64,000 nucleotides of DNA from assembly GCA_021186555.1 (NCBI GenBank), contig JAJKFL010000012.1, positions 2,331,244-2,395,243 on the forward strand. Reading direction: 5' to 3'. Below, one piece after another: positions 31,810 through 43,599 of this stretch. The stretch is from Reticulitermes speratus (lineage: Eukaryota > Arthropoda > Insecta > Blattodea > Rhinotermitidae). The position numbers were made by a program, and so were the translations under genes. Every line of letters starts with the position of its first letter. Positions within the stretch are counted from its first letter, which is position 1. The notes under the pieces were generated by a model. It searched no databases and was not told where the DNA came from. It was given only the letters and a program-made list of their open reading frames with translations.

Positions 31810-32934
31810 CTAAAATTAACCTGAGGTATATTCAGTCCGTACCGCGCAGTAAACACACACCGTCTCAGTTATACAAACCAGTCAGTTAATGCTGTACAGT
31901 GAAATAATCGCTGTTTGTTCTGAGATCCACACAAAACACATAAATACAGTCCGTACCGCGCAGTAAACACACTCCGTCTCAGTTATACAAACCAGTCAGT
32001 TAATGTTGTACAGTGAAATAATCGCTGTTTGTTCTGAGATCCACACAAAACACATAAATACAGTCCGTACCGCGCAGTAAACACACTCCGTCTCAGTTAT
32101 ACAAACCAGTCAGTTAATGTTGTACAGTGAAATAATCGCTGTTTGTTCTGAGATCCACACAAAACACATAAAGTTTAACAGTCCGTACCGCGCAGTAAAC
32201 ACACCCGTCTCAGTTAACAAACCAGTCAGTTAATGTTGTACAGTGAAATAATCGCTTTTGTTCTGAGATCCACACAAAACACATAAATACGGTCCGTACC
32301 GCGCAGTAAACACACTCCGTCTCAGTTATACAAACCAGTCAGTTAATGCTGTACAGTGAAATAATCGCTTTTGTTCTGAGATCCACACAAAACACATAAA
32401 TACAGTCCGTACCGCGCAGTAAACACACTCCGTCTCAGTTATACAAACCAGTCAGTTAATGTGTACAGTGAAATAATCGCTCTTTGTTCTGAGATCCACA
32501 CAAAACACATAAATACAGTCCGTACCGCGCAGTAAACACACTCCGTCTCAGTTATACAAACCAGTCAGTTAATGCTGTACAGTGAAATAATCGCTCTTTG
32601 TTCTGAGATCCACACAAAACACATAAATACAGTCCGTACCGCGCAGTAAACACACTCCGTCTCAGTTATACAAACCAGTCAGTTAATGCTGTACAGTGAA
32701 ATAATCGCTCTTTGTTCTGAGATCCACACAAAACACATAAATACAGTCCGTACCGCGCAGTAAACACACTCCGTCTCAGTTATACAAACCAGTCAGTAAT
32801 GTTGTACAGTGAAATAATCGCCGATTGTTCTGAGATCCACACAAAAACATAAATACACTGTGTGGGCAGAACGTAGAATTTGTGAATGTTAAACATGGTG
32901 GTACATATAGTGACCACTGGGCTTTAAAGGGTTA
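31810..32934 (+). mobile_element. 114-bp-array element, copy 3
   Basis: It begins at AAGACTAAAATTAACCTGAG and then has about nine 114-bp units; several have 1-2 base losses near 32170-32260 and 32340-32470. The unique segment starts at CACTGTGTGGGCAGAACGTA (32858) and the end is GGGCTTTAAAGGGTTA. The left TAACCCTCTAAAG terminus is missing. Confidence 0.8.
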
Positions 32935-33122
32935 CGCACAGAGACAGTTTAATGTTATTCCTGTCGCTATTCATGCAGCTGTTTCTTCACTTTGTTGTCA
33001 GCACGCAGTTGGCGGAATGTGCTGATGCTACAAACATCTGACGTCACATTCAGTTCATTATGCAATTCCCCAGCCACTGCTCCACAATGTGGACGTGCCC
33101 CAAATACCGTATTTCAAAAGCT

Positions 33123-33288
33123 GAAATCTGCGGTCTTCTGGGGTATTACTCGGCTTCGTGTGGTATTTGTTTACCGACGTTTCGGAGGAACTCTTGACCC
33201 GTGAGGATGGGACCGATACGTTGGCCCGAAACGTCGGTAAACAATTACCACACGACGCTGCGTATTACCCCAGAAGACCGCAGATTTC
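33123..33288. mobile_element. Foldback element, near-perfect hairpin
   Basis: The left arm starts GAAATCTGCGGTCTTCTGGG and ends TTTACCGACGTTTCGG. The right arm starts CCGAAACGTCGGTAAA and ends CCCAGAAGACCGCAGATTTC. Arms of roughly 60 bases surround a ~40-base centre. This is the best-preserved long member of the family in the window. Confidence 0.85.
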
Positions 33289-33599
33289 ATCAACATCGCG
33301 GCGGAAGCCTGACATCAAGGTTTCAAAAGCTGTTTGCTGTCGCATTAATTTCTGTGTTCAGACGCCGAAACACAGCGGCCGTCGGCAGTTGAGTCACGCA
33401 GTACGTGAGTCACATTTATTGGGCGTGTTCTGAAATAATACGAAATTCCCGCCAACTGCGATGTGCCCTGAACATCCAAACTAATAAAGAAATACATATT
33501 CGCTCCCATCACAACCTCCAAAAGCCTAACATCAGAGTCATTATTTTATCTGACAACTATCAGTTACGAATGCTGTCGGCTAGTTTCTCGTCTTAACGT

Positions 33600-33892
33600 G
33601 GCAGGAAGTGAGCAACGATTGTTGTCAGATGCAGTAAGGATCCGCTATTCACCGCGTAGGCCCAGGTTCGATCCCGGGTCAGTCAATGTGGGATTTGTGG
33701 TGGACAGAGTAGCACTGGGAAGTTTTTTCCCCGAGTACTTCGGTTTTTCCCTGTCAGTTTCATTCCACCAGGTGCTCCATTACACGGAAAAAGGGAAAAA
33801 AACTAATCATCCTTCATCACAGGGTTCGCACAATAAGCCTCAAGGCTGCGGTGCGTCCGTAGCTTCTGCTGCGGGGCCCTTCACACACACAG
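33600..33892 (+). mobile_element. tRNA-derived SINE, family A
   Basis: The perfect B-box-like GGTTCGATCCCGGGTCAG is followed by GTGGGATTTGTGGTGGACAG, ACTTCGGTTTTTCCCTGTCA and the 3' part GGTGCGTCCGTAGCTTCTGC. The A-box region is less clear. Confidence 0.8.
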
Positions 33893-33937
33893 AAAGGACC
33901 CACTAGACACTACTGGTGGCATAGCGTTAGGGTTTGG

Positions 33938-35876
33938 GCTGTAGACCGGGCTGTACTGATTGAGGTGTTGCGATGTGCCTCAGCTGTAGACCGTCTGTCT
34001 GATTGAGGTGTTGCGATGTGCCTCAGCTGTAGACCGGCTGTACTGATTGAGGTGTTGCGATGTGCCTCAGCTGTAGACCGGCTGTACTGATTGAGGTGTT
34101 GCGATGTGCCTCAGCTGTAGACCGGCTGTACTGATTGAGGTGTTGCGATGTGCCTCAGCTGTAGACCGGCTGTACTGATTGAGGTGTTGCGATGTGCCTC
34201 AGCTGTAGACCGGCTGTACTGATTGAGGTGTTGCGATGTGCCTCAGCTGTAGACCGGCTGTACTGATTGAGGTGTTGCGATGTGCCTCAGCTGTAGACCG
34301 GCTGTACTGATTGAGTGTGTTGCGATGTGGCCTCAGCTGTAGACCGGCTGTACTGATTGAGGTGTTGCGATGTGCCTCAGCTGTAGACCGGCTGTACTGA
34401 TTGAGGTGTTGCGATGTGCCTCAGCTGTAGACCGGCTGTACTGATTGAGGTGTTGCGATGTGCCTCAGCTGTAGACCGGCTGTACTGATTGAGGTGTTGC
34501 GATGTGCCTCAGCTGTAGACCGGCTGTACTGATTGAGGTGTTGCGATGTGCCTCAGCTGTAGACCGGCTGTACTGATTGAGGTGTTGCGATGTGCCTCAG
34601 CTGTAGACCGGCTGTACTGATTGAGGTGTTGCGATGTGCCTCAGCTGTAGACCGGCTGTACTGATTGAGGTGTTGCGATGTGCCTCAGCTGTAGACCGGC
34701 TGTACGGATTGAGGTGTTGCGATGTGCCTCAGCTGTAGACCGGCTGTACTGATTGAGGTGTTGCGATGTGCCTCAGCTGTAGACCGGCTGTACTGATTGA
34801 GGTGTTGCGATGTGCCTCAGCTGTAGACCGGCTGTACTGATTGAGGTGTTGCGATGTGCCTCAGCTGTAGACCGGCTGTACTGATTGAGGTGTTGCGATG
34901 TGCCTCAGCTGTAGACCGGCTGTACTGATTGAGGTGTTGCGATGTGCCTCAGCTGTAGACCGGCTGTACTGATTGAGGTGTTGCGATGTGCCTCAGCTGT
35001 AGACCGGCTGTACTGATTGAGGTGTTGCGATGTGCCTCAGCTGTAGACCGGCTGTACTGATTGAGGTGTTGCGATGTGCCTCAGCTGTAGACCGGCTGTA
35101 CTGATTGAGGTGTTGCGATTTGCCTCAGCTGTAGACCGGCTGTACTGATTGAGGTGTTGCGATGTGCCTCAGCTGTAGACCGGCTGTACTGATTGAGGTG
35201 TTGCGATGTGCCTCAGCTGTAGACCGGCTGTACTGATTGAGGTGTTGCGATGTGCCTCAGCTGTAGACCGGCTGTACTGATTGAGGTGTTGCGATGTGCC
35301 TCAGCTGTAGACCGGCTGTACTGATTGAGGTGTTGCGATGTGCCTCAGCTGTAGACCGGCTGTACTGATTGAGGTGTTGCGATGTGCCTCAGCTGTAGAC
35401 CGGCTGTACGGATTGAGGTGTTGCGATGTGCCTCAGCTGTAGACCGGCTGTACTGATTGAGGTGTTGCGATGTGCCTCAGCTGTAGACCGGCTGTACTGA
35501 TTGAGGTGTTGCGATGTGCCTCAGCTGTAGACCGGCTGTACTGATTGAGGTGTTGCGATGTGCCTCAGCTGTAGACCGGCTGTACGGATTGAGGTGTTGC
35601 GATGTGCCTCAGCTGTAGACCGGCTGTACGGATTGAGGTGTTGCGATGTGCCTCAGCTGTAGACCGGCTGTACGGATTGAGGTGTTGCGATGTGCCTCAG
35701 CTGTAGACCGGCTGTACGATTGAGGTGTTGCGATGTGCCTCAGCTGTAGACCGGCTGTACTGATTGAGGTGTTGCGATGTGCCTCAGCTGTAGACCGGCT
35801 GTACTGATGAGGTGTTGCGATGTGCCTCAGCTGTAGACCGGCTGTACTGATTGAGGTGTTGCGATGTGCCTCAGCT
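33938..35876 (+). repeat. 44-bp satellite array, about 44 copies
   Basis: The unit runs CTGATTGAGGTGTTGCGATG then TGCCTCAGCTGTAGACCGGC plus TGTA, step 44. Units are nearly identical; rare variants are TACGGATT at ~34703, 35408 and a cluster at 35583-35680. A few 1-base indels occur near both ends. Confidence 0.96.
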
Positions 35877-35944
35877 CAGCTCCTTAGGCAAATAAAGCAG
35901 TAGTACCTCATCTCAGGCTAAGACCGCCTCCTTCCATGTCCTTC

Positions 35945-36030
35945 CCAATTCATTATTCACTAATCATCCAACCATTCGACTCTGTATAGTCCAAACTGCT
36001 AACAGCGTCGTTAAATAGACCGCAAATAAA
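35945..36030 (+). mobile_element. SINE family A 3' tail fragment
   Basis: Only the end is present: TTCACTAATCATCC, GCTAACAGCGTCGTTAAATA and an (AAAT)n tail. Confidence 0.5.
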
Positions 36031-36039
36031 TAAATAAAT

Positions 36040-36175
36040 AAACAGTAGTGTCTTCTGGGATGTGATGGGACGTAGTCTGTAGAAATTTGCCGACGTTTCG
36101 GAAGAACCTGTTACATCATATTCAGAATAGACTCTTCTCTCCAAACGTCGGTACATTTGTGTAGACTACACGGCA
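36040..36175. mobile_element. Foldback element
   Basis: The left arm has GTCTTCTGGGATGTGATGGG and TTGCCGACGTTTCGGAAG. The right arm has CCAAACGTCGGTACA and GTAGACTACACGGCACTACA. The terminal CAGAAGAC end is absent on the right. Confidence 0.65.
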
Positions 36176-36496
36176 CTACATTCTGCATAGTAACGGCCTG
36201 ACAACTTTAAACCTCACATCTTCTACGTAACAAGTCTGTCTGTCTGTCTGGGGCAGCCACAGCTCATCACAAAATAGTGACATCAGTCTGAACGTCTAGC
36301 GGTAGTTTTAGGGTAATTACGGGATGTGTCTTGCCAAGTATAATCAAACTCGGAGTAACTGTGCTTCGGTCGGCATTGCAGATTCTTCCTTTGCAGTCAA
36401 AAATATACCAAACTGTCACTTAGGATCTTTTCAAAGTCACGACGTAAATATTCAGTGAACTTTGTTATTTTATAGCACCGCTGTAGGGCCACTGTA

Positions 36497-36988
36497 CAGC
36501 GTGTCCCAATACTCCCTCTACCGACACAAAAAAAGTTGTGAGTAATTTGCAAATCAGTTCATTTAACAAAGTTCTCCCTAAACAGGCCACGAAGGCCCAG
36601 AGGGGGAGTAGAGGTATAGCACTACCCTTTCTTTAACCTCGGCACTAGTTGAGGGTGGGTGGTCAACTCCACGCCCCGGCCGCTTTACCCCCGCTAAAGA
36701 GACCCGGTACCCATTGTATAGGAGGCTGGGTGGGCCCCAGGGCCGGTCTGGACGGCTTCGAAAAATCTCGCCCCCACCGGGATTCGATCCCCGGACCGCC
36801 CAGCCCGTAGCGAGTCGCTATACCGACTGAGCTATCGCGGCCCACGTACATTTAACATGGCTGACAGCAATTCTGACAATTTCTGAAGCTCCACATTGCC
36901 ACATGCTGTGTGTGGCTGGCTGTAAATAAAGCAGTGTTTATCTGGAACGTGAGTGTAATCTCAGTAAAGGGGCTATTATGACACCCTG
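36497..36988. mobile_element. Mariner-type MITE interrupted by a SINE
   Basis: The left end CAGCGTGTCCCAATACTCCC follows TA (36495-36496). The right end, on minus, reads CAGGGTGTCATAATAGCCCC and is followed by TA (36989-36990). Removing the SINE at 36569-36848 and one target copy leaves an element of ~200 bases. Confidence 0.75.
36569..36848 (-). mobile_element. tRNA-derived SINE, family B, intact, with 9-bp target duplication
   Basis: On minus: the head GGGCCGCGATAGCTCAGTCG (A box) and GGGGATCGAATCCCGGTGGG (B box), then the body to a tail ending at about 36569. The direct repeat CATTTAACA flanks it at 36560-36568 and 36849-36857. It is the reference copy for family B here. Confidence 0.9.
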
Positions 36989-37479
36989 TATATACGAAAT
37001 GTTCAGTTAAACGGTTATATGTGGCAACTATCGCTGGACACAGGAATCATCAAAATGCCCGTTCAAATTTCAAAGGGAGTTACACTGCTAAATGTAAATT
37101 GAGACAGCAGTTTCTGCGTCGTGTCAAAATGAGGAGCCTGCCGTTCATAGTTCTTCGCAATCCTTATAATAAGGCACATTCCGTGGGTCCATTGAGCGAG
37201 AGGTCGGCAACTTCTGCCGCTGGTGCAGTGAAATCCGCCACTGCTCACGCAAGTGGAAAACGAAAGGTCCCGCCGCGAGCGGGCAGCCCTTTCTCTCGAT
37301 GCAGCTGAATGCTCTAATTACAACACAACATCCGGGACTTCTCGGTACATCTTCGGCATGAGCTGTTGGGAGTGGGCGAGACGATGGCTGAGAAAGCGAG
37401 GTGAAAATGAAAATAGTTTGTGGTGTCTGTCGTAGCTTGTATTTGCTGACTCAGCAGGCTGTAACTTCTAGTATTCTGT

Positions 37480-40400
37480 TATATTGGCGATGGACAAGCA
37501 TGCTGTATGCACTGTCAGTGAGTACGACCTATATTGGTGTTTAAAGCTGGCTTATTAAAATGGCTTTAGATGCTTATCACATTGATTGACAACACTGTAT
37601 ACGTGTTTCTATGTGTCGTAGACAGGTACAATCTATCGTGTCACTGACATCTGTTTGCAAAAGCAGGAAACAGTGTGTCTGTGAGTAGTCTGAGTACTGA
37701 GTCTTTAAAGCTTGAGGAAGTAGTGTCAACTGTCACTTAGTGAGAGACTGTAGTAATTCGGAGTCGTTAGACAACAAGCTGTCTCAGATTCAACGAGATG
37801 TCCTGAGTACTTGGTAATTGCTGGCAACATTTATTGCTGTTCGTGTGAGAAATGGTTGCAAGCATGCGATATTACAGTGTCTGACGTGATGATGTCCGTA
37901 GACTTGAGTAATGTGTGAGCAGCTGGGCTGAGTATTACCGAGATGTCTAGTGATGGTCAGTAGATCTTGGTAATGATTGACAAGTCATGTCCATGATTCG
38001 CACAGTGGTCTAGTGAGTAGCCCTAATATGTCCTGGTAATTGCAGTCATGGCCAATGTATGCACTGTGTTCAGTGAGTCATGTCGCCCTGAATATGTCGG
38101 TACAAGCTGTCCCGATATTCACGAGATCATGTCGAAGATGTCCCTGTAGTGATCTTGTGAATATGTCAGACTGGGTCATGAGTCATGTCTCTGAATGAGT
38201 GTCCTGTAGTGAACTTGAATTGATCACGGCTGAGATGCAGCTTCCTGGCAGTGTCCGAGTACCTGAGATGATGTCCGGCTGGTCAGTGAACTGTCAGTAT
38301 GTCCCGAATGATGTCCCACTGGTCAGTGATCCATGTTCCCCGATGATGTCGTAGTCTTGTGTCGACATGCCGAATACATGTCCCACGGAGTGATCATGTT
38401 CCACTTTGGTGTCAGATGAGTCTGTCCCCGAATGAGTGTCCGACTTGGGTTTCAGCAAGCATGTCCCCGATTATCCGCTGGTCATAGTGATGTCCGTAGT
38501 ACTGGTGTATTGAAAGCATGCTGAATGATGTTCCGTGAGTCAGTGTATCCATGTAGTACTAGAGTGATTGACCAACTGGGCGTATCATGTTCGAATGAGT
38601 GTCCTGTAGACTTGTTCTTGACAACATGGCTTATTCACTGTTCTAGTGAGTGTCGTAGTACATGGTGTTGACAAGCATGGCTGTATTACACGTGTTCTAG
38701 TGAGTGTCTGTAGTACTTGGTGTTTGACAAGCATGGCTGTATTGCACGTGTTCTAGTGAGTGTCTGTAGTAACTGGTTTTGACAAGCATGGCTGTATTCA
38801 CTGTTCTAGTGAGTGTCTGTATACTTGGTGTTTGACAACATGGCTGTATTACAGTGTTCTAGTGAGTGTCTGTAGTACTTGGTGTTTGACAAGCATGGCT
38901 GTATTACACTGTTCTAGTGAGTGTCTGTAGTACTTGGTGTTTGACAAGCATGGCTGTATTACAGTGTTCTAGTGAGTGTCTGTAGTACTTGGTGATTTGA
39001 CAAGCATGGCTGTATTACACTGTTCTAGTGAGTGTCTGTAGTCTTGGTTTTGACAACATGGCTGTATTCACTGTTCTAGTGAGTGTCTGTAGTACTTGGT
39101 GTTTGACAAGCATGGCTGTATTGCACTGTTCTAGTGAGTGTCTGTAGTACTTGGTGTTTGACAAGCATGGCTGTATTCACTGTTCTAGTGAGTGTCTGTA
39201 GTACTTGGTTTGACAAGCATGGCTGTATTCACTGTTCTAGTGAGTGTCTGTAGTACTTGGTTTGACAAGCATGGCTGTATTACACTGTTCTAGTGAGTGT
39301 CTGTAGTACTTGGTGTTTGACAAGCATGGCTGTATTACAGTGTTCTAGTGAGTGTCTGTAGTACTTGGTGTTTGACAAGCATGGCTGTAATTACACTGTT
39401 CTAGTGAGTGTCTGTAGTACTTGTGTTTGACAAGCATGGCTGTATTACATGTTCTAGTGAGTGTCTGTAGTACTTGGTGTTTGACAACATGGCTGTATTA
39501 CACTGTTCTAGTGAGTGTCTGTAGTACTTGGTGTTTGACAAGCATGGCTGTATTACAGTGTTCTAGTGAGTGTCTGTAGTACTTGGTGTTTGACAAGCAT
39601 GGCTGTATTACAGTGTTCTAGTGAGTGTCTGTAGTACTTGGTATTTGACAAGCATGGCTGTATTACACTGTTCTAGTGAGTCGTCTGTAGTTACAACATG
39701 GTGTATTGACAGCATGGCATCTGTAATGCTGATGCACTGTTCTAGTGAGTGTCTGTAGTACTTGGTGTTTGACAAGCATGGCTGTAATTACATGTTCTAG
39801 TGAGTGTCTGTAGTACTTGGTATTTGACAAGCATGGCTGTATTACACTGTTCTAGTGAGTGTCTGTAGTACTTGGTTTTGACAAGCATGGCTGTATTACA
39901 CTGTTCTAGTGAGTGTCTGTAGTACTTGGTATTTGACAAGCATGGCTGTATTGCACTGTTCTAGTGAGTGTCTGTAGTACTTGGTGTTTGACAAGCATGG
40001 CTTTATTACATGTCGTGAGTTCTTAGTACTTGTGTTTGACAACTGGCTGTATTCAGTTCTAGTGAGTGTCGTAGTACTTGGTATTTGACAAGCATGGCTG
40101 TATACACTGTTCTAGTGAGTGTCTGTAGTACTTGGTGTTACAAGCATGGCTTATACATGTTCTAGTGAGTGTCTGTAGTACTGTGTTTGACAAGCATGGC
40201 TGTATTCACTGTTCTAGTGAGTGTCTGTAGTACTTGGTGTTTGACAAGCATGGCTGTATTACATGTTCTAGTGAGTGTCTGTAGTACTTGGTGTTTTGAC
40301 AAGCATGGCTGTATTACACTGTTTCTAGTGAGTGTCTGTAGTACTTGGTGTTTGACCAAGCATGGCTGTATTACACGTGTTCTAGTGAGTGTCTGTAGTA

Positions 40401-43219
40401 CTTGGTGTTTGACAAGCATGGCTGTATTGCACGTTCTAGTGAGTGTCTGTAGTACTTGGTGTTTGACAAGCATGGCTGTATTACACTGTTCTAGTGAGTG
40501 TCTGTAGTACTTGGTGTTTGACAAGCATGGCTGTATTACATGTTCTAGTGAGTGTCTGTAGTACTTGGGTGTTTGACAAGCATGGCTGTATTACACGTGT
40601 CTAGTGAGTGTCTGTAGTACTTGGTGATTTGACAAGCATGGCTGTATTACATGTTCTAGTGAGTGTCTGTAGTACTTGGTTTTGACAAGCATGGTATTCA
40701 TGTTCTAGTGAGTGTCGTAGTACTTGGTGTTTGACAAGCATGGCTGTATTACAGTGTTCTAGTGAGTGTCTGTAGTACTTGGTTTTGACAAGCATGGCTG
40801 TATTACAGCTGTTCTAGATGTGTAGTGCTGTAGTACTTGGTAGTATTGACAAGCATGGCTGTATTACACTGTTCTAGTGAGTGTCTGTAGTACTTGGTAT
40901 TTGACAAGCATGGCTGTATTGCACTGTTCTAGTGAGTGTCTGTAGTACTTGGTATTTGACAAGCATGGCTGTATTGCACTGTTCTAGTGAGTGTCTGTAG
41001 TACTTGGTGTTTGACAAGCATGGCTTTATTACACTGTTCTAGTGAGTGTCTGTAGTACTTGTGTTTTGACAAACATGGCTGTATTACACTGTTCTAGTGA
41101 GTGTCTGTAGTACTTGGTATTTGACAAGCATGGCTGTATTGCACTCTTCTAGTGAGTGTCTGTAGTACTTGGTGTTTGACAAGCATGGCTTATTACACGT
41201 TTCTAGTGAGTGTCTGTAGTACTTGGTGTTTGACAAGCATGGCTGTAGTACAGTGTTCAGTGAGTGTCTGTAGTACTTGCTGTTTGACAAGCTTGGCTGT
41301 ATTACACTGTTCTAGTGAGTGTCTGTAGTACTTGGTGTATGACAAGCATGGCTGTATTACACTGTTTAGTGAGTGTCTGTAGTACTTGGTGTTTACAAGC
41401 ATGGCTGTATTACAGTGTTCTAGTGAGTGTCTGTAGTACTTGGTGTTTGACAAGCTGGCTGTATTACAGTGTTCTAGTGAGTGTCTGTAGTACTTGGTGT
41501 TTGACAACATGGCTGTATTACACTGTTCTAGTGAGTGTCTGTAGTACTTGGTGTTTGACAAGCATGGCTGTATTACAGTGTTCTAGTGAGTGTCTGTAGT
41601 ACTTGGTGTTTGACAAGCATGGCTGTATTACAGTGTTCTAGTGAGTGTCTGTAGTACTTGGTATTTGACAAGCATGGCTGTATTACATGTTCTAGTGAGT
41701 GTCTGTAGTACTTGGTGTTTGACAAGCATGGCTGTATTACAGTGTTCTAGTGAGTGTCTGTAGTACTTGGTATTTGACAAGCATGGCTGTATTGCACTGT
41801 TCATGAGTGTCTGTAGTAATTGGTGTTTGACAAGCATGCTGTATTACAGTGTTCTAGTGAGTGTCTGTAGTACTTGGTATTTACAAGCATGGCTGTATTA
41901 CACTGTTCTAGTGAGGTCTGTAGTACTTGGTATTTGACAAGCATGGCTGTATTGCACTGTTCTAGTGAGTGTCTGTAGTACTGGTATTTGACAGCATGGC
42001 TGTATGCACTGTTCTAGTGAGTGTCTGTAGTACTGGTGTTTGACAAACATGGCTGTATTACACTGTTCTAGTGAGTGTCTGTAGTACTTGGTGTTTGACA
42101 AGCATGGCTGTATTACAGTGTTCTAGTGAGTGTCTGTAGTACTTGGTGTTTGACAAGCATGGCTGTATTACAGTGTTCTAGTGAGTGTCTGTAGTACTTG
42201 GTATTTGACAAGCATGGCTGTATTACACTGTTCTAGTGAGTGTCTGTAGTACTTGGTGTTTGACAAGCATGGCTGTATTACAGTGTTCTAGTGAGTGTCT
42301 GTAGTACTTGGTATTTGACAAGCATGGCTGTATTGCACTGTTCTAGTGAGTGTCTGTAGTAATTGGTGTTTGACAAGCATGGCTGTATTACAGTGTTCTA
42401 GTGAGTGTCTGTAGTACTTGGTATTTTACAAGCATGGCTGTATTACACTGTTCTAGTGAGAGTCTGTAGTACTTGGTATTTGACAAGCATGGCTGTATTG
42501 CACTGTTCTAGTGAGTGTCTGTAGTACTTGGTATTTGACAAGCATGGCTGTATTGCACTGTTCTAGTGAGTGTCTGTAGTACTTGGTGTTTGACAAGCAT
42601 GGCTTTATTACACTGTTCTAGTGAGTGTCTGTAGTACTTGGTGTTTGACAAACATGGCTGTATTACACTGTTCTAGTGAGTGTCTGTAGTACTTGGTATT
42701 TGACAAGCATGGCTGTATTGCACTCTTCTAGTGAGTGTCTGTAGTACTTGGTGTTTGACAAGCATGGCTTTATTACACTGTTCTAGTGAGTGTCTGTAGT
42801 ACTTGGTGTTTGACAAGCATGGCTGTAGTACAGTGTTCCAGTGAGTGTCTGTAGTACTTGCTGTTTGACAAGCTTGGCTGTATTACACTGTTCTAGTGAG
42901 TGTCTGTAGTACTTGGTGTATGACAAGCATGGCTGTATTACACTGTTGTAGTGAGTGTCTGTAGTACTTGGTGTTTCACAAGCATGGCTGTATTACAGTG
43001 TTCTAGTGAGTGTCTGTAGTACTTTGTGTTTGACAAGCGTGGCTGTATTACACTGTTCTAGTGAGTGTCTGTAGTACTTGGTGTTTGACAAGCATGGCTG
43101 TATTACAGTGTTCTAGTGAGTGTCTGTAGTACTTGGCGTTTGACAAGCATGGCTGTATTGCACTGTTCTAGTGAGTGTCTGTAGTACTTGGCGTTTGACA
43201 AGCATGGCTGTATTGCAGT
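37480..43219 (+). repeat. 55-bp satellite array, about 100 copies
   Basis: The unit runs TTCTAGTGAGTGTCTGTAGT then ACTTGGTGTTTGACAAGCAT then GGCTGTATTACACTG, step 55. From about 42050 to 43219 units are regular. Between 37480 and about 40800 they carry very many 1-3 base indels, and before 38600 the unit is barely recognisable. Many spurious short open frames arise here. Confidence 0.93.
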
Positions 43220-43289
43220 CTTAGCACAGAATTTGTCTGTATGTCTTTTATGTATGTTACATTGTGCTCTGTATTGTAATTTTCTGCAG

Positions 43290-43426
43290 GAAAAGTTACC
43301 AGAGGAGAAGCAGAGAACACTGGCATTAACAAAGAGAAGGACCTCTTTGCTGTCATGGTGAACCCTTTCCTACAGGAACTAAGGGATATTTACCTCAGCA
43401 CTGTCCTGGAACAAGTTGCTGTGCAA
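43290..43426 (+). CDS. Orphan exon candidate, unknown gene
   Basis: Acceptor TTTTCTGCAG and donor GTATAC enclose an open 137-nt segment encoding KVTRGEAENTGINKEKDLF then AVMVNPFLQELRDIYLSTVL and EQVAVQ. The amphipathic composition looks protein-like, but I do not recognise a family and found no partner exons nearby. Most of it is duplicated immediately downstream. It could equally be a transposon remnant. Confidence 0.35.
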
Positions 43427-43599
43427 GTATACTTTTTATAATTTAAAATAGCAGACATTGTGTGAAAGAAGGACCTCTTTGCTGTCATGGTGAACCCTTT
43501 CCTACAGGAACTAAGGGATATTTACCTCAGCACTGTCCTGGAACAAGTTGCTGTGCAAGTATACTTTTTATAATTTAAAATAGCAGACATTGTGTGAAG
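43336..43599 (+). repeat. 132-bp tandem duplication covering most of the orphan exon
   Basis: 43336-43467 and 43468-43599 appear identical by eye, starting GAAGGACCTCTTTGCTGTCA and ending CAGACATTGTGTGAA. The copy includes the donor site and 30-40 intronic bases, but not the acceptor. Confidence 0.88.

Noticed and set aside
36770..36843. Functional tRNA genes at tRNA-like heads (also 21373, 33640, 53110, 6010)
   Set aside because: Each continues into a shared SINE body and tail with target duplications; acceptor stems do not close.
39742..42101. Many open frames such as MSNTKYYRHSLE and MSVCSTWCLTS
   Set aside because: They are translations of the 55-bp satellite in shifting frames created by indels.
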